Shown in pieces: positions 1 to 10,235 of a stretch of DNA of 24,351 bases (within the stretch, counting starts at the first letter, position 1; each line of letters begins with the position of its first letter). Position numbers and translations under genes: made by a program. This DNA comes from Ichthyophonus hoferi (Eukaryota; Opisthokonta; Ichthyosporea; Ichthyophonida; Ichthyophonidae), in NCBI GenBank assembly GCA_002751075.1, contig NAOQ01000401.1, positions 46,018-70,368 of the forward strand. The letters run 5' to 3'. Below the pieces are notes generated by a model, which saw only the letters and a program-made list of their open reading frames with translations, searched no databases and had not been told where the DNA came from.

Positions 1-440
1 TCAAAATATTCAATGAAAACCAAAAACAAAGATAAAAAAGATTTTTGGCTTTGAGAAGACAGGATTAAGCTAGCAGTTAATATACTTTAAAATAGAATTA
101 ATCACAACACTAAGCTCAGGTTACGCCGTACAAATATAAAAGTTTAAAATTCACATAATGAAGTTTTAAATTTTTATTTAAAAGATTGGCAGTCTTATTT
201 TGTAGATTAAAATTCTCATTTTGAATGTAAAAACGTGCAGAAGGCCAACTCGTCAAGCATGGTGTCGCTTCTCCTAGTATTAACAAAACCGTAACCATTT
301 ATTCGCAACTACAATTAGATCGTAGTTACCACATATACAAGACATATGTGCACAAGTATATAGATTTCCTTAGGTTGTGATGTTTTGAGTGGTAACATGG
401 ATTGCACTATGATTGATAATTATATTTGGCAAGCCAATTC
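1..440. other. No gene recognised (left edge)
   Basis: AT-rich sequence. The only open frame is about 60 codons on the minus strand (116-298). It has low-complexity composition, no splice or signal features, and I do not treat it as a gene. Confidence 0.5.
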
Positions 441-780
441 ATAATATCAAAGCACTATAGTATAGTTGTATAATAATACAATGGTATAATAGTATAGTGA
501 CATAGTAGTATATTAGCATAATAATATATCAGTAGTATAACAGTTTGGCAGTTTAATAACACTATAATCTAGTTGTATTGTAGTACAATAGTATAATAGT
601 GCAGTAGTATAGTAATATATTGTTATAATAGTATAACAATATAGTAGTATAGTAGTATAGTAGTATATTAGTTTATTAGTATAATAGTCTTTTAATATAA
701 TTGTACATTATTGTACAGCAGTATAAGAGCATAGTGGTATAGTAGTATAATAGCATAGTAATACTATCATATAATCATGA
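441..780. repeat. Degenerate TATAGTAGTA low-complexity tract
   Basis: The stretch is dominated by imperfect copies of 5- and 10-base words such as TAGTA, TATAGTAGTA and TATAATAGTA, with almost no G+C beyond the single G of each word. It looks like an old, degraded pentanucleotide-type satellite and has no coding potential on either strand. Confidence 0.75.
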
Positions 781-1955
781 TTAATATATTAATATAATTG
801 CATAATTGCGCAGTAGCTTAACAATAGACTAATGCAACAGCTGTATACAATAGATTACTCATATGATTATATTGTTTACTATTGTATTATTATGGAATTA
901 TATTTCAATACATAATACTATTATCTATTAGAAATATTTTTTTGAAATTTTTTCAATTATGCTGCATAGATAATAAAATATTCCTTTTAAAATATTTTAA
1001 TTATGCCGAATTAATAGTAATTAAATCATATAGATGGAGATCATGTAGATGAAAAAAAACACTATCAGGATTAGAACTTTATTATATTTTCCAAATATAG
1101 TTTTTTATATACAGAAGACTGCAGAGCCCAGCATTAATTAACTACAGAATTATAACTATCGTTACTTTGCCTATGTTGTATATGTAAGTATCTTTGACAT
1201 AGTCAATCTAATAATGTGGTTCTCAAGACTATGGTTATTGATTTAATTATAGTTTAGCAACGGCCGACAAAAATCCTGTCTTATTAAAATAGGATCTTAA
1301 TGAGTCGGTTTGTCAGATCAGATTGGTCAACTTATAAAAATGTTTGTGCATTACACATTAAAACCAGTCCAATCAATGCTTGCTTTTAAGCCAATAGATT
1401 GGTAGGCATAAAAAGATTCAAATTGTTTCCCAGGAATGTCTGCAGTTCTATTGGTTGGTTTTATATTATTGCAAGTCAATGCAAGGGAATCTGTGCTCTA
1501 TAAGATTAAAAGAAATAATTAGCTATAGAGAGTCAAACAGATTGAGACACATTAGCTCATTTAGGCAAGCAAGATAAGATGATTCTAGTGGCCCTTAGTA
1601 ATCTTCTGTGAACGGTATTTTACGAACGGTCCCGTTAACGCTAATGAATCGAACCATTAATAGACACCCACGATAAATGTATGTTGGGGATAGGATAAAA
1701 AGAACAAAAACAACTAACAATAAACACACGCAATGACGTTTCAACCATTATAAATCAAGCTTTTCATTTCTGTTGTTATAATAAGCTAGTACGTATATAG
1801 ATTTAATTAATTATAATTGTGTGAAGCTAACAATCGTCTTAATTGATTATGACCAAGTCCAAGTCTTCTGATAAAACAAAATCAACTAAGTGATCCATTT
1901 TACTTACGCATCGATCCATGGAGAGGTCTACCCGTATTGAGAAAAAGAAGAAGGT
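781..1955. other. No gene recognised
   Basis: AT-rich single-copy-looking DNA. A cluster of CCAAT/ATTGG motifs and AT-rich boxes lies around 1360-1490, but no reading frame next to them is convincing. Two isolated GTAAGT donor-like sites occur: plus strand near 1181, and minus strand near 1900. The short frames attached to them close quickly, so I call no exon. Confidence 0.5.
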
Positions 1956-2899
1956 TATGTTGGGAATAATAAGTAGAGACAGAAGCATTTCTGTAACCTA
2001 TATGCATCTAGAAGGAGAGGGAATACCAAATTCAAAGGCATGTTAACTTATTCCTTTCCGTACATGTAGTACAGATATGCTAAGACATTATTTTATAATT
2101 AAACAAGTCAGCAGAACCTGCTTTAGGCAAGATGACTAGTCATTGAGTTATCTTATCTGAACTGAAATGGCCTATAGTCGCAGAATCTCTACCATTGGTT
2201 GATCAATATTGGTAGATCATTTCGAATTGCGATCTAACAGCAATGGATTGCACCAACCCTTTTTTCCAGGCTACATATTTAATAATCATTGACAAAAATA
2301 TTAAATGATTATAGTTACATAATGAAATGTCCAGATTAATAACATATTCCTGTTTTAATACTCTCCCATGGCCTAAGCGGGTTATTGCACTTAGGGCTTG
2401 AGAATAAGAAAAGATAGCATGAAAAGAACCTTAACATGGTGACTGCTCAGTTTTAAGCTTATGGCTTACTAAATGAACTAGATAATTGCTGATGTCATTT
2501 GGAAGTGACTGTGACATGGCATCCAATGTATAAAAAAAAGCAAGAGATTTGCCCAAATTGTATTTTAAATGTTTCTGCTCGCTCTCACTCTGGGTCTGGG
2601 TCTGGCTCTGTTGTAGACACTGGCATCTGGCGTCTGGCGTCTGGCGGCTAAGATAATATTTGGATGTTACCCAGTTGTTTTTGAACATTATCTTGGTGTT
2701 ACTGAATTGCTGTTAATATTGATAATTCAAATGCGGATTTGAATACAGTGTGTAAATGTAACAAGATTGAATCTCCACACGTAAACATTAATGGATGAAT
2801 GCAGGGCTGAGGTAAAGTGTCTTAAGCATTTGTGGACCGTTTACTTAATAGATTGACTAGGTGTTTTGACTATAATAAATTATTTAAGCTTTTTTCTAC
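1956..2899 (+). repeat. 950-bp repeat unit, copy A
   Basis: First full copy of a unit that recurs at 2900, 3864 (partial), 11450 (partial) and 12118. It opens with TATGTTGGGAATAATAAG. Around its position 280 is a conserved block reading CAATGGATTGCACCAACC. At 2589-2648 it has a GC-rich hexamer tract, and it ends in a pyrimidine run (CTTTTTTCTACTA). Frames inside it, such as minus 2431-2688, are not conserved between copies, so it looks non-coding. The left flank of this copy does not resemble the end of another unit, so the array starts here exactly at the unit boundary. Confidence 0.9.
2589..2648 (+). repeat. GC-rich TCTGGC-type hexamer tract in unit A
   Basis: Imperfect hexamers of the form TCTGGG, TCTGGC and GTCTGG lie in otherwise AT-rich DNA. 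The same position holds related but different tracts in units B (3541-3606), D (11790-11867) and E (12672-12796), so this minisatellite changes length between copies. Confidence 0.8.
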
Positions 2900-3863
2900 T
2901 ACATTCAAAACAATAAGTAGAGACAGAAGCATTCCTGCAACCTATATGCGTTTATAAGGAGAGGGAATACCAAATTTAAAGACGTGTTAACCTATCCCTT
3001 TAGTTTATGAAGTACAGATATGCTAAAACATAATTTTATTATTAAACAAGTGGACAGGATTTGCTTTAGGCAAGATGACTAGTAATTGAGTTATCTTATC
3101 TAAACTCAAAACATGTGCTCTGAAACGGCTTATAGTCGCAGAACCTCTACTATTGACTGGATCATTTTTTGTAGATCATTTTGAATTGCCATTTAACAAC
3201 AATGGATTGCACTGCACCAACCCTTTTTCCAGGCTACATATGTAATAATGATTGACAAGAATCTTAAATGATTATAGCTATATAAAGAAATGCCCAGATT
3301 AATAGCATATTCCTGTTTTAACACTCTCTCTTGGCCTAAGTAGATTATTACATCTAGGGCTTAAACATTATGAAGAAGTAATATGAAAAACACCTTAACA
3401 TGGTGACTGCTTAGTTGTACGCTTATGGTCACTAAATTAACTAGATTATTTGTAGATCTCATTTGCAAACGACTGTGACATAGCATCCAATGTATAAAAA
3501 AAAGGCAAGACACCTGCCCAGATTGTATTTTGAATACCCCTGCTTGCTCTCACTCTGGTTCTAGCTTTGTTGTAGGCACCTGGCATCAAGCATGTGGTGG
3601 CTGGGCGACTTAGTGGATATGTGAATGTTACCCAGTTGTTTTTGAACATTATCTAGGTGTCACGTTAAGGCTGTCAATCTTGATAGTTCTAAATGCGGAT
3701 TTGAATATAATGTGTAAATTTAATTAGATTGAATCTTCACACGTAAAGGTTAGTGAATGAATGTAGGATTGGGTTAAAGTGTTTTCAGGATTTGGGGATT
3801 GTTGAGTTAATAGAATTGCCAAGATTTGTGACCATGATAAACTATTTAAGCTTTCCCTTCTAC
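2900..3863 (+). repeat. 950-bp repeat unit, copy B
   Basis: Full second copy, head-to-tail with A and about 960 bp long. The AAGTAGAGACAGAAGCATT start block, the CAATGGATTGCA block and the terminal pyrimidine run are all present. A minus frame at 3446-3649 shares a short phrase (FFYTLDAMSQS) with copy A but is otherwise unlike it. That is what nucleotide similarity alone would give. Confidence 0.9.
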
Positions 3864-4278
3864 TATGTTAAGAATAATAAGTAGAAACTGAAGCATTCCT
3901 GTAACCTATATGCGTTGGGAAAGAGAGGGAATACCATATTCAGAAGTGTGCTATCTTATTTCTTTCCATTCATAGAGTACAGATACGCTAATATATAAAT
4001 TTATTATTAAACAAGTCGCAGGACTTGCTCTACTCAAAATGACTAATCATTGAGTTATTTTCTCTGAACCCCAAACATGTGCTCTGAAATGGTTATAGTT
4101 GTAGAACCTCTACCATTGACTGCATCGATTTAGGTAGATCATTTTGAATTAAAATTTAACAGCAATGGATTGCGTCAACCTTTTTTTCGCGCTGCATGTG
4201 CATTAATAATCGGCAATAACATTAATTAATATAGTTATAAAGAAATATCTATATTTATAAGAAGTTTCTGTTTTAACA
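3864..4278 (+). repeat. 950-bp repeat unit, partial copy C
   Basis: Third head-to-tail copy. It follows the unit for about 410 bp, to the CTGTTTTAACA word, then switches to a different sequence that continues to 5003. That downstream sequence occurs again after the same part of the unit at 7078-8031, so this is a variant of the unit with a different second half rather than a random break. Confidence 0.85.
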
Positions 4279-5003
4279 AAGCAGGATGTTAGTATATCTG
4301 GTTCTCTCTTTTTCTGGGCCAGATTTCAGTTATTCTTGGTCTTAACAAAGCCTTGAGAGTCTTAAGCAGAATAATAATTGGTTTATATTTCTAAGCAGGT
4401 GCCTGCCAATAGACTTGGTTTATTTTTGATATTTCCAATTTCCAGTGTTAGCCTGATGGTTATTGATTTCAAATCATGCATGTGTTTAGATCCATAAAGA
4501 ATGACAGCACATTTAGCTTTATTCTATACTTGCAACTAGAAAACGGTCAAACATTTTATCCAAAATATTGAAACTTAGATAATGGACTATATATGATTGC
4601 TTATTCCTAATTGATTCAGATCCTACTTCATTCTTTTTATAACAATATGCCAATGACCCTATATTTCTACTGAAAAAACTATATCTGATAGCATTTTTAT
4701 GATGATAGTTCTACTTGTTCACTTAATGTTATACAGAAACGTTAAGACTATAATAGAATGTATCCTTATATCAATAACATATTATATTTGATATACTGGA
4801 ATACCATGTAGCTTATTATTCCAGTTCTGGTTGGCATTCCTTAGTCATAGAAACTTTGAAAAACATGAAATTGCATGAAATATGTGATAATAATGTTGAA
4901 AAACATGATTGCTTGCAATTGTGATTTCAACACCTCCATATGAACGGTATGCTAGGTATAGCATATGGGCAAAACTAAGGCTCATACATCCATATTAGGA
5001 CCT
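4081..5003 (+). repeat. Dispersed direct repeat, copy 1
   Basis: Matches 7078-8031 in the same orientation at roughly 80 percent identity by eye. It runs from GCTCTGAAATGG to the shared end CTCATACATCCATATTAG. The first 200 bp are also part of the 950-bp unit; the remaining 720 bp are found only in this pair. No long reading frame is conserved between the two copies. Confidence 0.85.
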
Positions 5004-5478
5004 AATCCGTCTAGGTCAAGCAGTGTTAAAAGACGAATATTACATTAATCTAGGCATTTATTTATATAGTTATTATCATTTAATATTCCTGCCAATTATT
5101 ATTACATATATAGCCTTGAAAAATGGTTGGTGCAATCCATTGATGTTAGATGGGGTCATTGCAACTAAAAATTGAGAATGATGTAATAAATGTATTCATT
5201 ATCGTTCGTAAATGGAGCTGATTGTAAAGATTATTATTAGCTAGTCTAATCTCAAGATGGGTTTCAAGGACTCACTAGAATTGTTCGATTTTAACGCAAT
5301 ACTTAAATACCATTGTGTCCTTATTTAGAGGACGAATCAACACATTTCCTCATTAATGTAAAGGTCTTATGCTTTTCACTTAATTGTTATTCGCGACCCC
5401 AAATCAATTGCATTATGCAGAATGTATATATTCTATAAATGGAATGACAATAAATATTTAATCCTATTTGCTTTGGGG

Positions 5479-5485
5479 TATAATT
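5479..5485 (+). promoter_or_regulatory. TATA-like box of the left gene copy
   Basis: TATAATT lies about 95 bases upstream of the exon 1 ATG. The same box is at the matching place in the right arm (11115-11121, minus strand). Its role as a core promoter is inferred from position and conservation. Confidence 0.4.
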
Positions 5486-5580
5486 GAGCTGGCACTTAAG
5501 GTAGTGACAACAACTTGCTAAAACACAGTCATATTTTAGTCTGTATTGTTTCTTCTTTGTAAAAACAAATTACATTTAAG

Positions 5581-6372
5581 ATGTTGTTTATCAAGGTTTT
5601 CGGACTTGGTGAGTTTCTTGACGGTTACTAATGTTGGGTATGATTTGGGATTTGGAGATAATGCTGCCAGTGTTATTGCTTTTACGTATGTATGTCGTAA
5701 TGTTTTTAATTGATTGCTCGTCATGACAAATAGAAGTATCATTCATTTTCAACTACTGTATTAAGTCATATGATAATAATTACGCATTTTTTATTTTATA
5801 TATTGCGGGCTTGACTGCAATTGGTGTTTCAATGGTAATTCTAACCTTTCTTTCCATCTTATCAGTTTTGGCTCTGGCTGCTTGCTAGTGTGTTGCCCGC
5901 TGTCCAAATCAGAATCCAAATGACGCTCCATTTCCCGCCAACTGTAACCAATATGAGTCCGTAACAAATATTCAAGACTACCAAGCTCCCTATACCCTCT
6001 CGGGATATTACGGATTCAAGAATCTTAATGCACCGAATTACCCAGAGTCCACGTTTTGCTTTCCTATAGTCCAGGTTGCAGGGACAATTTGGGACCCCGA
6101 CCTTTCTTTGACACTGTTCATTCCTTCCCTACAAGCCAAGGCTGTTAGGTGTAAGCATGAGACACTTAAGCAGAGGCCTGTTACTGTTGGTAACAGTGTT
6201 TACAATTGAATTTTTGCTAAGCCTGAAGATGTCCCCAAGTTTCTTTGCTCTATGGTACCTGAGGCCAACTTTTAACTGGATGAATATGAAACCACCAGTT
6301 ATGTTAAAGTTGACTATTGTTATGTGTATACTCAGGCACACCAATTTTAAAGAACTCTTTGTTAACAATTGA
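5581..6372 (+). pseudogene. Broken copy of two-exon secreted-protein gene
   Basis: Partner of the gene at 10236-11019 in the opposite arm. Exon 1 (5581-5608) is identical in its 28 bases and is followed by a consensus GTGAGT donor at 5609. The intron is 257 bp and ends at TATCAG (5865) after a CTAAC branch-like word and a pyrimidine tract. Exon 2 starts at 5866. The hydrophobic signal segment continues into exon 2, but an in-frame TAG at 5886-5888 follows within a few codons, so only a signal peptide could be made. Many further differences from the right copy change amino acids (the third cysteine region, for example), and one base of length difference near 6229 shifts the frame relative to the right copy. 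AATAAA signals persist at 6429-6439. This is a duplicated host-type gene that has lost function. Confidence 0.85.
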
Positions 6373-6428
6373 GTGATATATATTTATGTTCAGGTATTCA
6401 GAACCACTCACTGCACATGATTTTGAAT

Positions 6429-6439
6429 AATAAAATAAA
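6429..6439 (+). terminator. Polyadenylation signals of the left gene copy
   Basis: Two overlapping AATAAA hexamers lie about 60 bases after the end of the gene-like region. They are conserved at the mirrored position in the right arm (10169-10179). Confidence 0.55.
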
Positions 6440-6910
6440 TATCAATTGTGATTAATCTTGTCCCAGTTTATTGTAGATCGTATAAACACGACGTTATTGT
6501 AGTAGCCTAACTAAGACTCGTACGTACATTTTAAGTATTCATATCATCAAGATCATGTATGACAGATTCTGAATATGTAGCAACTGGAATAGAAGACAAT
6601 ATCATGATTTTAGTTGTCGTAGTGAGTTATTGAGTGCATATGAACTTAGGCTAAACTGCCTTTTAGAAAGTATTATTTACCTGCTGAATAAGTTAGTGAC
6701 CAAAATCATAATAAGCCCAAGATTCTTTGAGTAATTGGGCTAACTTTCACAAATGTGAGAGTGTTGCTCTCATACTATATGTAAAACTATAAATCGCCAA
6801 ATCGATCATATCAGTGCAAAAGGTTATATGATAGTTATTAGATTGATTTTAATTAATTAATGACTGAGTGACCGACCTCGCATAGCGCTATTTTATTGTG
6901 TAATTTTATT

Positions 6911-7077
6911 TTGGTTTAAGTAACACTTTGCAAGCATATTAACAAGTAGCCAGATGTTCCAATGACCAACAAATACTAATATTATGTAAAGTAATAAATA
7001 ATAAATATAACAACTGGCTGCTATTGATTACCACAGATTAAGTTAAGTTCAGTCTCACTCAATCTAGGATTAAATAG
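6911..7077. other. No feature recognised
   Basis: AT-rich spacer between the inner edge of the left arm and the second direct-repeat copy. It has no counterpart next to the right arm. Confidence 0.5.
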
Positions 7078-8031
7078 GCTCTGAAATGGTTTATAGTTGC
7101 AGAACCTCTACCATTACCTGGATCTATTTTGGTAGATAATTTCGAATTGCCTTTAACAGCAATGGATTGCACCAATATTTGTTTCAGGCTACATATGCAA
7201 TAATAATTGCCAATAAAATTACATATATATAGCTATTGAAAGAAATGCCCAGATTATTTAGATTTTTATACTTTAACAGGAAGAGATGTCAGTATATCTT
7301 GTTCTTTCTTCTTCCGGGCAAGATTTTAGTTCTTCATAGTCATAACTATCTAGTCCTGAGAGACTCAAAGAGAAAGATAATTGGTTTATATCTTTAATTA
7401 GATGCCTGTCGATAGATTTGGTTTATTGGTCTTGATATTTTGATATTTCCAGTGGATTAACCTGGTGGTTGTTGTTTTCAATTCACCATGCGTTTAGATC
7501 CATAACAAATGCCAACACAGATAGCTTTATTTGATACTTGCAACCAGAAAGCTGGCAAGAGTTTCACCCAGAAAATTAAGATTTATATATGGAATATGTA
7601 TGATTGCCCATTTCTGATTGATTCAGATCCTACTTCATTGTTTGTATAGTAATGTGCCAATCACAATATATTTCTGCTGAGAAGGTTATATTTGATAGCA
7701 GTCTTATAATAAGACCTCGACTTTCTAACCTAACATTGTGCGGAAACGTTAAGACTATAATAGTATGTATTTTTATATCAATAACCTACTAATATTTTCA
7801 ATGCTAGAATTCCATAAAAGTCATGATTGTAGTTATAATTGGCACTCTTTAGTTTTAAATTTTTTGGGAATCATGGAATTGCATCATATATGTGATAATA
7901 GTGTTTAATAACATGATTGCTTGCAATCGTCAGTTCTAATCATAAATGCTGATCTCAACACCTCCTTATGAACAGTATGCTGAGCATAGCATGTGGGCGG
8001 AACTAAGGCTCATACATCCATATTAGAACCT
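7078..8031 (+). repeat. Dispersed direct repeat, copy 2
   Basis: Second copy of the 4081-5003 repeat. It begins at CTCTGAAATGG, inside what is unit position 220 or so of the 950-bp family, and ends at the same CATACATCCATATTAG word. It lies in the spacer of the inverted repeat, in plus orientation. Confidence 0.85.
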
Positions 8032-8169
8032 TGGCCTTCTTGTAGTTGTTTGGTAAAATAGGTTTTGATAAACAGTATTTATTAAAATTATTTTTTATCT
8101 GCGTGACTCATTGGGTGTACGTAGAAATAACAATATATACATATGTATTTATTGGATGGGACTAATATC

Positions 8170-8389
8170 TGTTGAACTGAGTTCTATCAGGTAGTCGTTG
8201 TCAGGTAACGAGCAGGTTAAAGCTCTGATTGGCTACCTTTGAATCTCCCTCTGTTAATCAATGGATATAAAGAATTTTAGTTTCTTCTTCGGTGATGTAT
8301 TGTATACGTAATATCTGTAATTTCATTGTGGCTCTGTGTATGTATGTATAATACTATTATTATCAGAAGGATCAACCTCAAACTTAACA
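8170..8389 (+). mobile_element. Possible solo LTR or LTR fragment (fossil)
   Basis: The segment starts with TGTTG and ends with TTAACA. Inside are an ATTGG box (8228-8232) and a TATAAAG box (8276-8282). A TTGGCATCC word follows three bases after the end, where a primer-binding site would lie. The layout resembles a short LTR. No second LTR copy is visible in the window, no target-site duplication is clear, and the primer-site word does not fit a tRNA convincingly. Family and age cannot be given. Weak call. Confidence 0.18.
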
Positions 8390-8659
8390 AGTTGGCATCC
8401 TAGTAAAGTATCAGGGTTATATACTTCAACTTTTTTTGACAAACATAGACACAATATGAAACAAAACATAACGCACATAAATTGAATAGTACATACTGAG
8501 GGCTTAGAATCGTTTATTTTGAGGACTAAGAACAGTCACTTTGATGATAGAGAAAAGTACTTTTTATTAGTTGTATTTGTTCTTTTTATACACTTATTGG
8601 TCTTTGTCGTGCATGTCAATTGTGGTTAACACCGGTGTAGTTGTATTTATTATTGCAAA

Positions 8660-8806
8660 AGGAACTAATTATAAAGATTATTATTGGCTAGTTCAACTCA
8701 CGATAGGTCGCAAAGACTCACTAGAATTGTCCGATTTTACTGCAATACCTAAACACTACTGTGTCCTTATTGAAGTGGCCAATTAACTTATTTTCTTATT
8801 AATGTA
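8660..8806 (+). repeat. Orphan fragment of the arm's upstream region
   Basis: Matches 5215-5361 in the same orientation (shared words TAAAGATTATTATT, GACTCACTAGAATTGT, CTGTGTCCTTATT-like). In the arms this stretch lies about 220-370 bp upstream of the exon 1 ATG. No exon follows it here. A small open frame crossing it (8571-8786) is a by-product. Confidence 0.75.
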
Positions 8807-9701
8807 ATAATGTTCATATACCGAACACTATATATTGACAAAAACCGATCTATTTATTATAAAACGGTAGTTGATTAACTAAAATAAAACTGATCATTCA
8901 TGTGCTCGTACTAACGTTTCCCTAGGCGCGGTCCAGTATTGTAAAGGAATAAGCTGTACTAATAATAAAAATTAAACGCTTTGGCTCCCATAGTTTTAGT
9001 TTTTATTTATGCGGACTAAAGAATAATTCTAGGTGTAAGTCCATACTAAGAAGTAAAAATACTTATTCAATTATTTTTTAGGTCACAGTTTTCGGTCATT
9101 GATAATGGACTGATTTGGTGATATATAGTTTCCCCGCCGATCTACTGATCTGTCAATATACTTAAATATGGTCTTCATCGAGATAGTTCTGGGTTTGAAG
9201 TTTAAAAGTATTTCCTTATTGTAAGGGGACGATTAAACGTAGGATTGATTACGCTACTATTTTCATCCGGACTTATTCTTCAATGCCAAAGTGTGCCATA
9301 CCTCTACAGCAAAACATGAATATTGAATCTATGGTGAAGCTCAAGGAGCAATCGGTGTACATATACTAATCTAATTATACCGAGATTGAAAATATCTATT
9401 TAAAAGGATTACACGAGCCAACTTCAATTAATGAAACATGCAATAGTCCACGATCAATGATCTACCTATTATTTGGGCATTGATGCAGTATAGTACACAA
9501 TCAGCCTGATAAAAATATTGTTTTTAAAATAATGTGATAATATAAAAACATTCTAAATCTGCAAATTTTTTTTTGCTATAATAAATAGCCAATAGTAAAG
9601 CTTGCGTTAACATATTTCAAAAATGATTTAATATATTTACAAAATGTAAATAGACCCCATATGCCCCCATTTCTATTGGAGGCGATAAATGTGTCCTAAA
9701 T
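8807..9701. other. No gene recognised (spacer of inverted repeat)
   Basis: AT-rich. A plus frame of under 60 codons ends near 9370 (around the ATGCCAAAGTGTGCC word), but it has no signal, splice or family features. I found no repeat here with counterparts elsewhere in the window. Confidence 0.45.
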
Positions 9702-10168
9702 GAAATTACACAATAAAATAGCGCTATGCGAGGTCTGTCACTCAGTCAACAATTAATTAAAATCCATCTAATTACAATCACATTAACTCTGGCATAATTA
9801 TGATCAATTCGCCGATTCATAGTCTTGCATGTAGTATGAGAGCGACACTCTCACATTTGTGAAAGTTAACACAATTACTCAGAAGAAACTTGGGCTTATT
9901 ACAATTTGGTTGCTAAACTATTTAGCAGGTAAATAACACTTTTTAAAAATCAGCTTAACTTAATTTTAACTGCAAACCATAACTCAGTCGACATACATAA
10001 TCACGATAATGAATTCTATTCCAGTTGATACATACTCAAAATCTGTCGCACATGATCTTGATGATATGAATACTTAAAACGTACGTATGACTCTTAGTTC
10101 GGCTACTACAACGACGTCATGTATATACGATCTACAATAAACTGGGCCAAAATTAATCACAATTGATA

Positions 10169-10179
10169 TTTATTTTATT
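10169..10179 (-). terminator. Polyadenylation signals of the secreted-protein gene
   Basis: Two overlapping AATAAA hexamers on the minus strand, about 60 bases past the stop codon and conserved in the other arm. Confidence 0.6.
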
Positions 10180-10235
10180 ATTCAAGATCATGTGCAATGA
10201 GTGGTTCTGAATACTTGAACATAAATATATATCAC

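Larger units (their letters stand above)
5004..6910 (+). repeat. Large inverted repeat, left arm
   Basis: Reverse complement of 9702-11601. Checked at many points: TAATCCGTCTAGGTCAAG at the outer edge, GGTTGGTGCAATCCATTG near 5130, the gene copy in the middle, and the CGCATAGCGCTATTTTATTG inner edge. Across about 405 aligned bases of the gene I counted 38 substitutions, about 9 percent. The outermost 150 bp (5004-5151) are a piece of the 950-bp unit in reverse orientation, cut abruptly at 5004. Confidence 0.95.

Noticed and set aside
1110-1185. Plus-strand exon-like segment between a TACAG acceptor and a GTAAGT donor
   Set aside because: The only open frame is about 23 codons with no partner exon; chance is likelier.
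1896-1940. Minus-strand exon-like motif ending in GTAAGT, with a pyrimidine run upstream
   Set aside because: The implied exon would be only about 20 bases and the next acceptor leads to a stop within a few codons.
2431-3649. Minus-strand frames in units A and B sharing FFYTLDAMSQS
   Set aside because: Similarity is limited to a conserved nucleotide block; outside it the readings diverge and units D and E do not keep the frame.
5536-5742. Minus-strand frame and its partner at 10855-11064 on plus, sharing KLTKSENLDKQHLKCNLF
   Set aside because: This is the antisense of the conserved exon 1 and leader region, which explains the conservation better.
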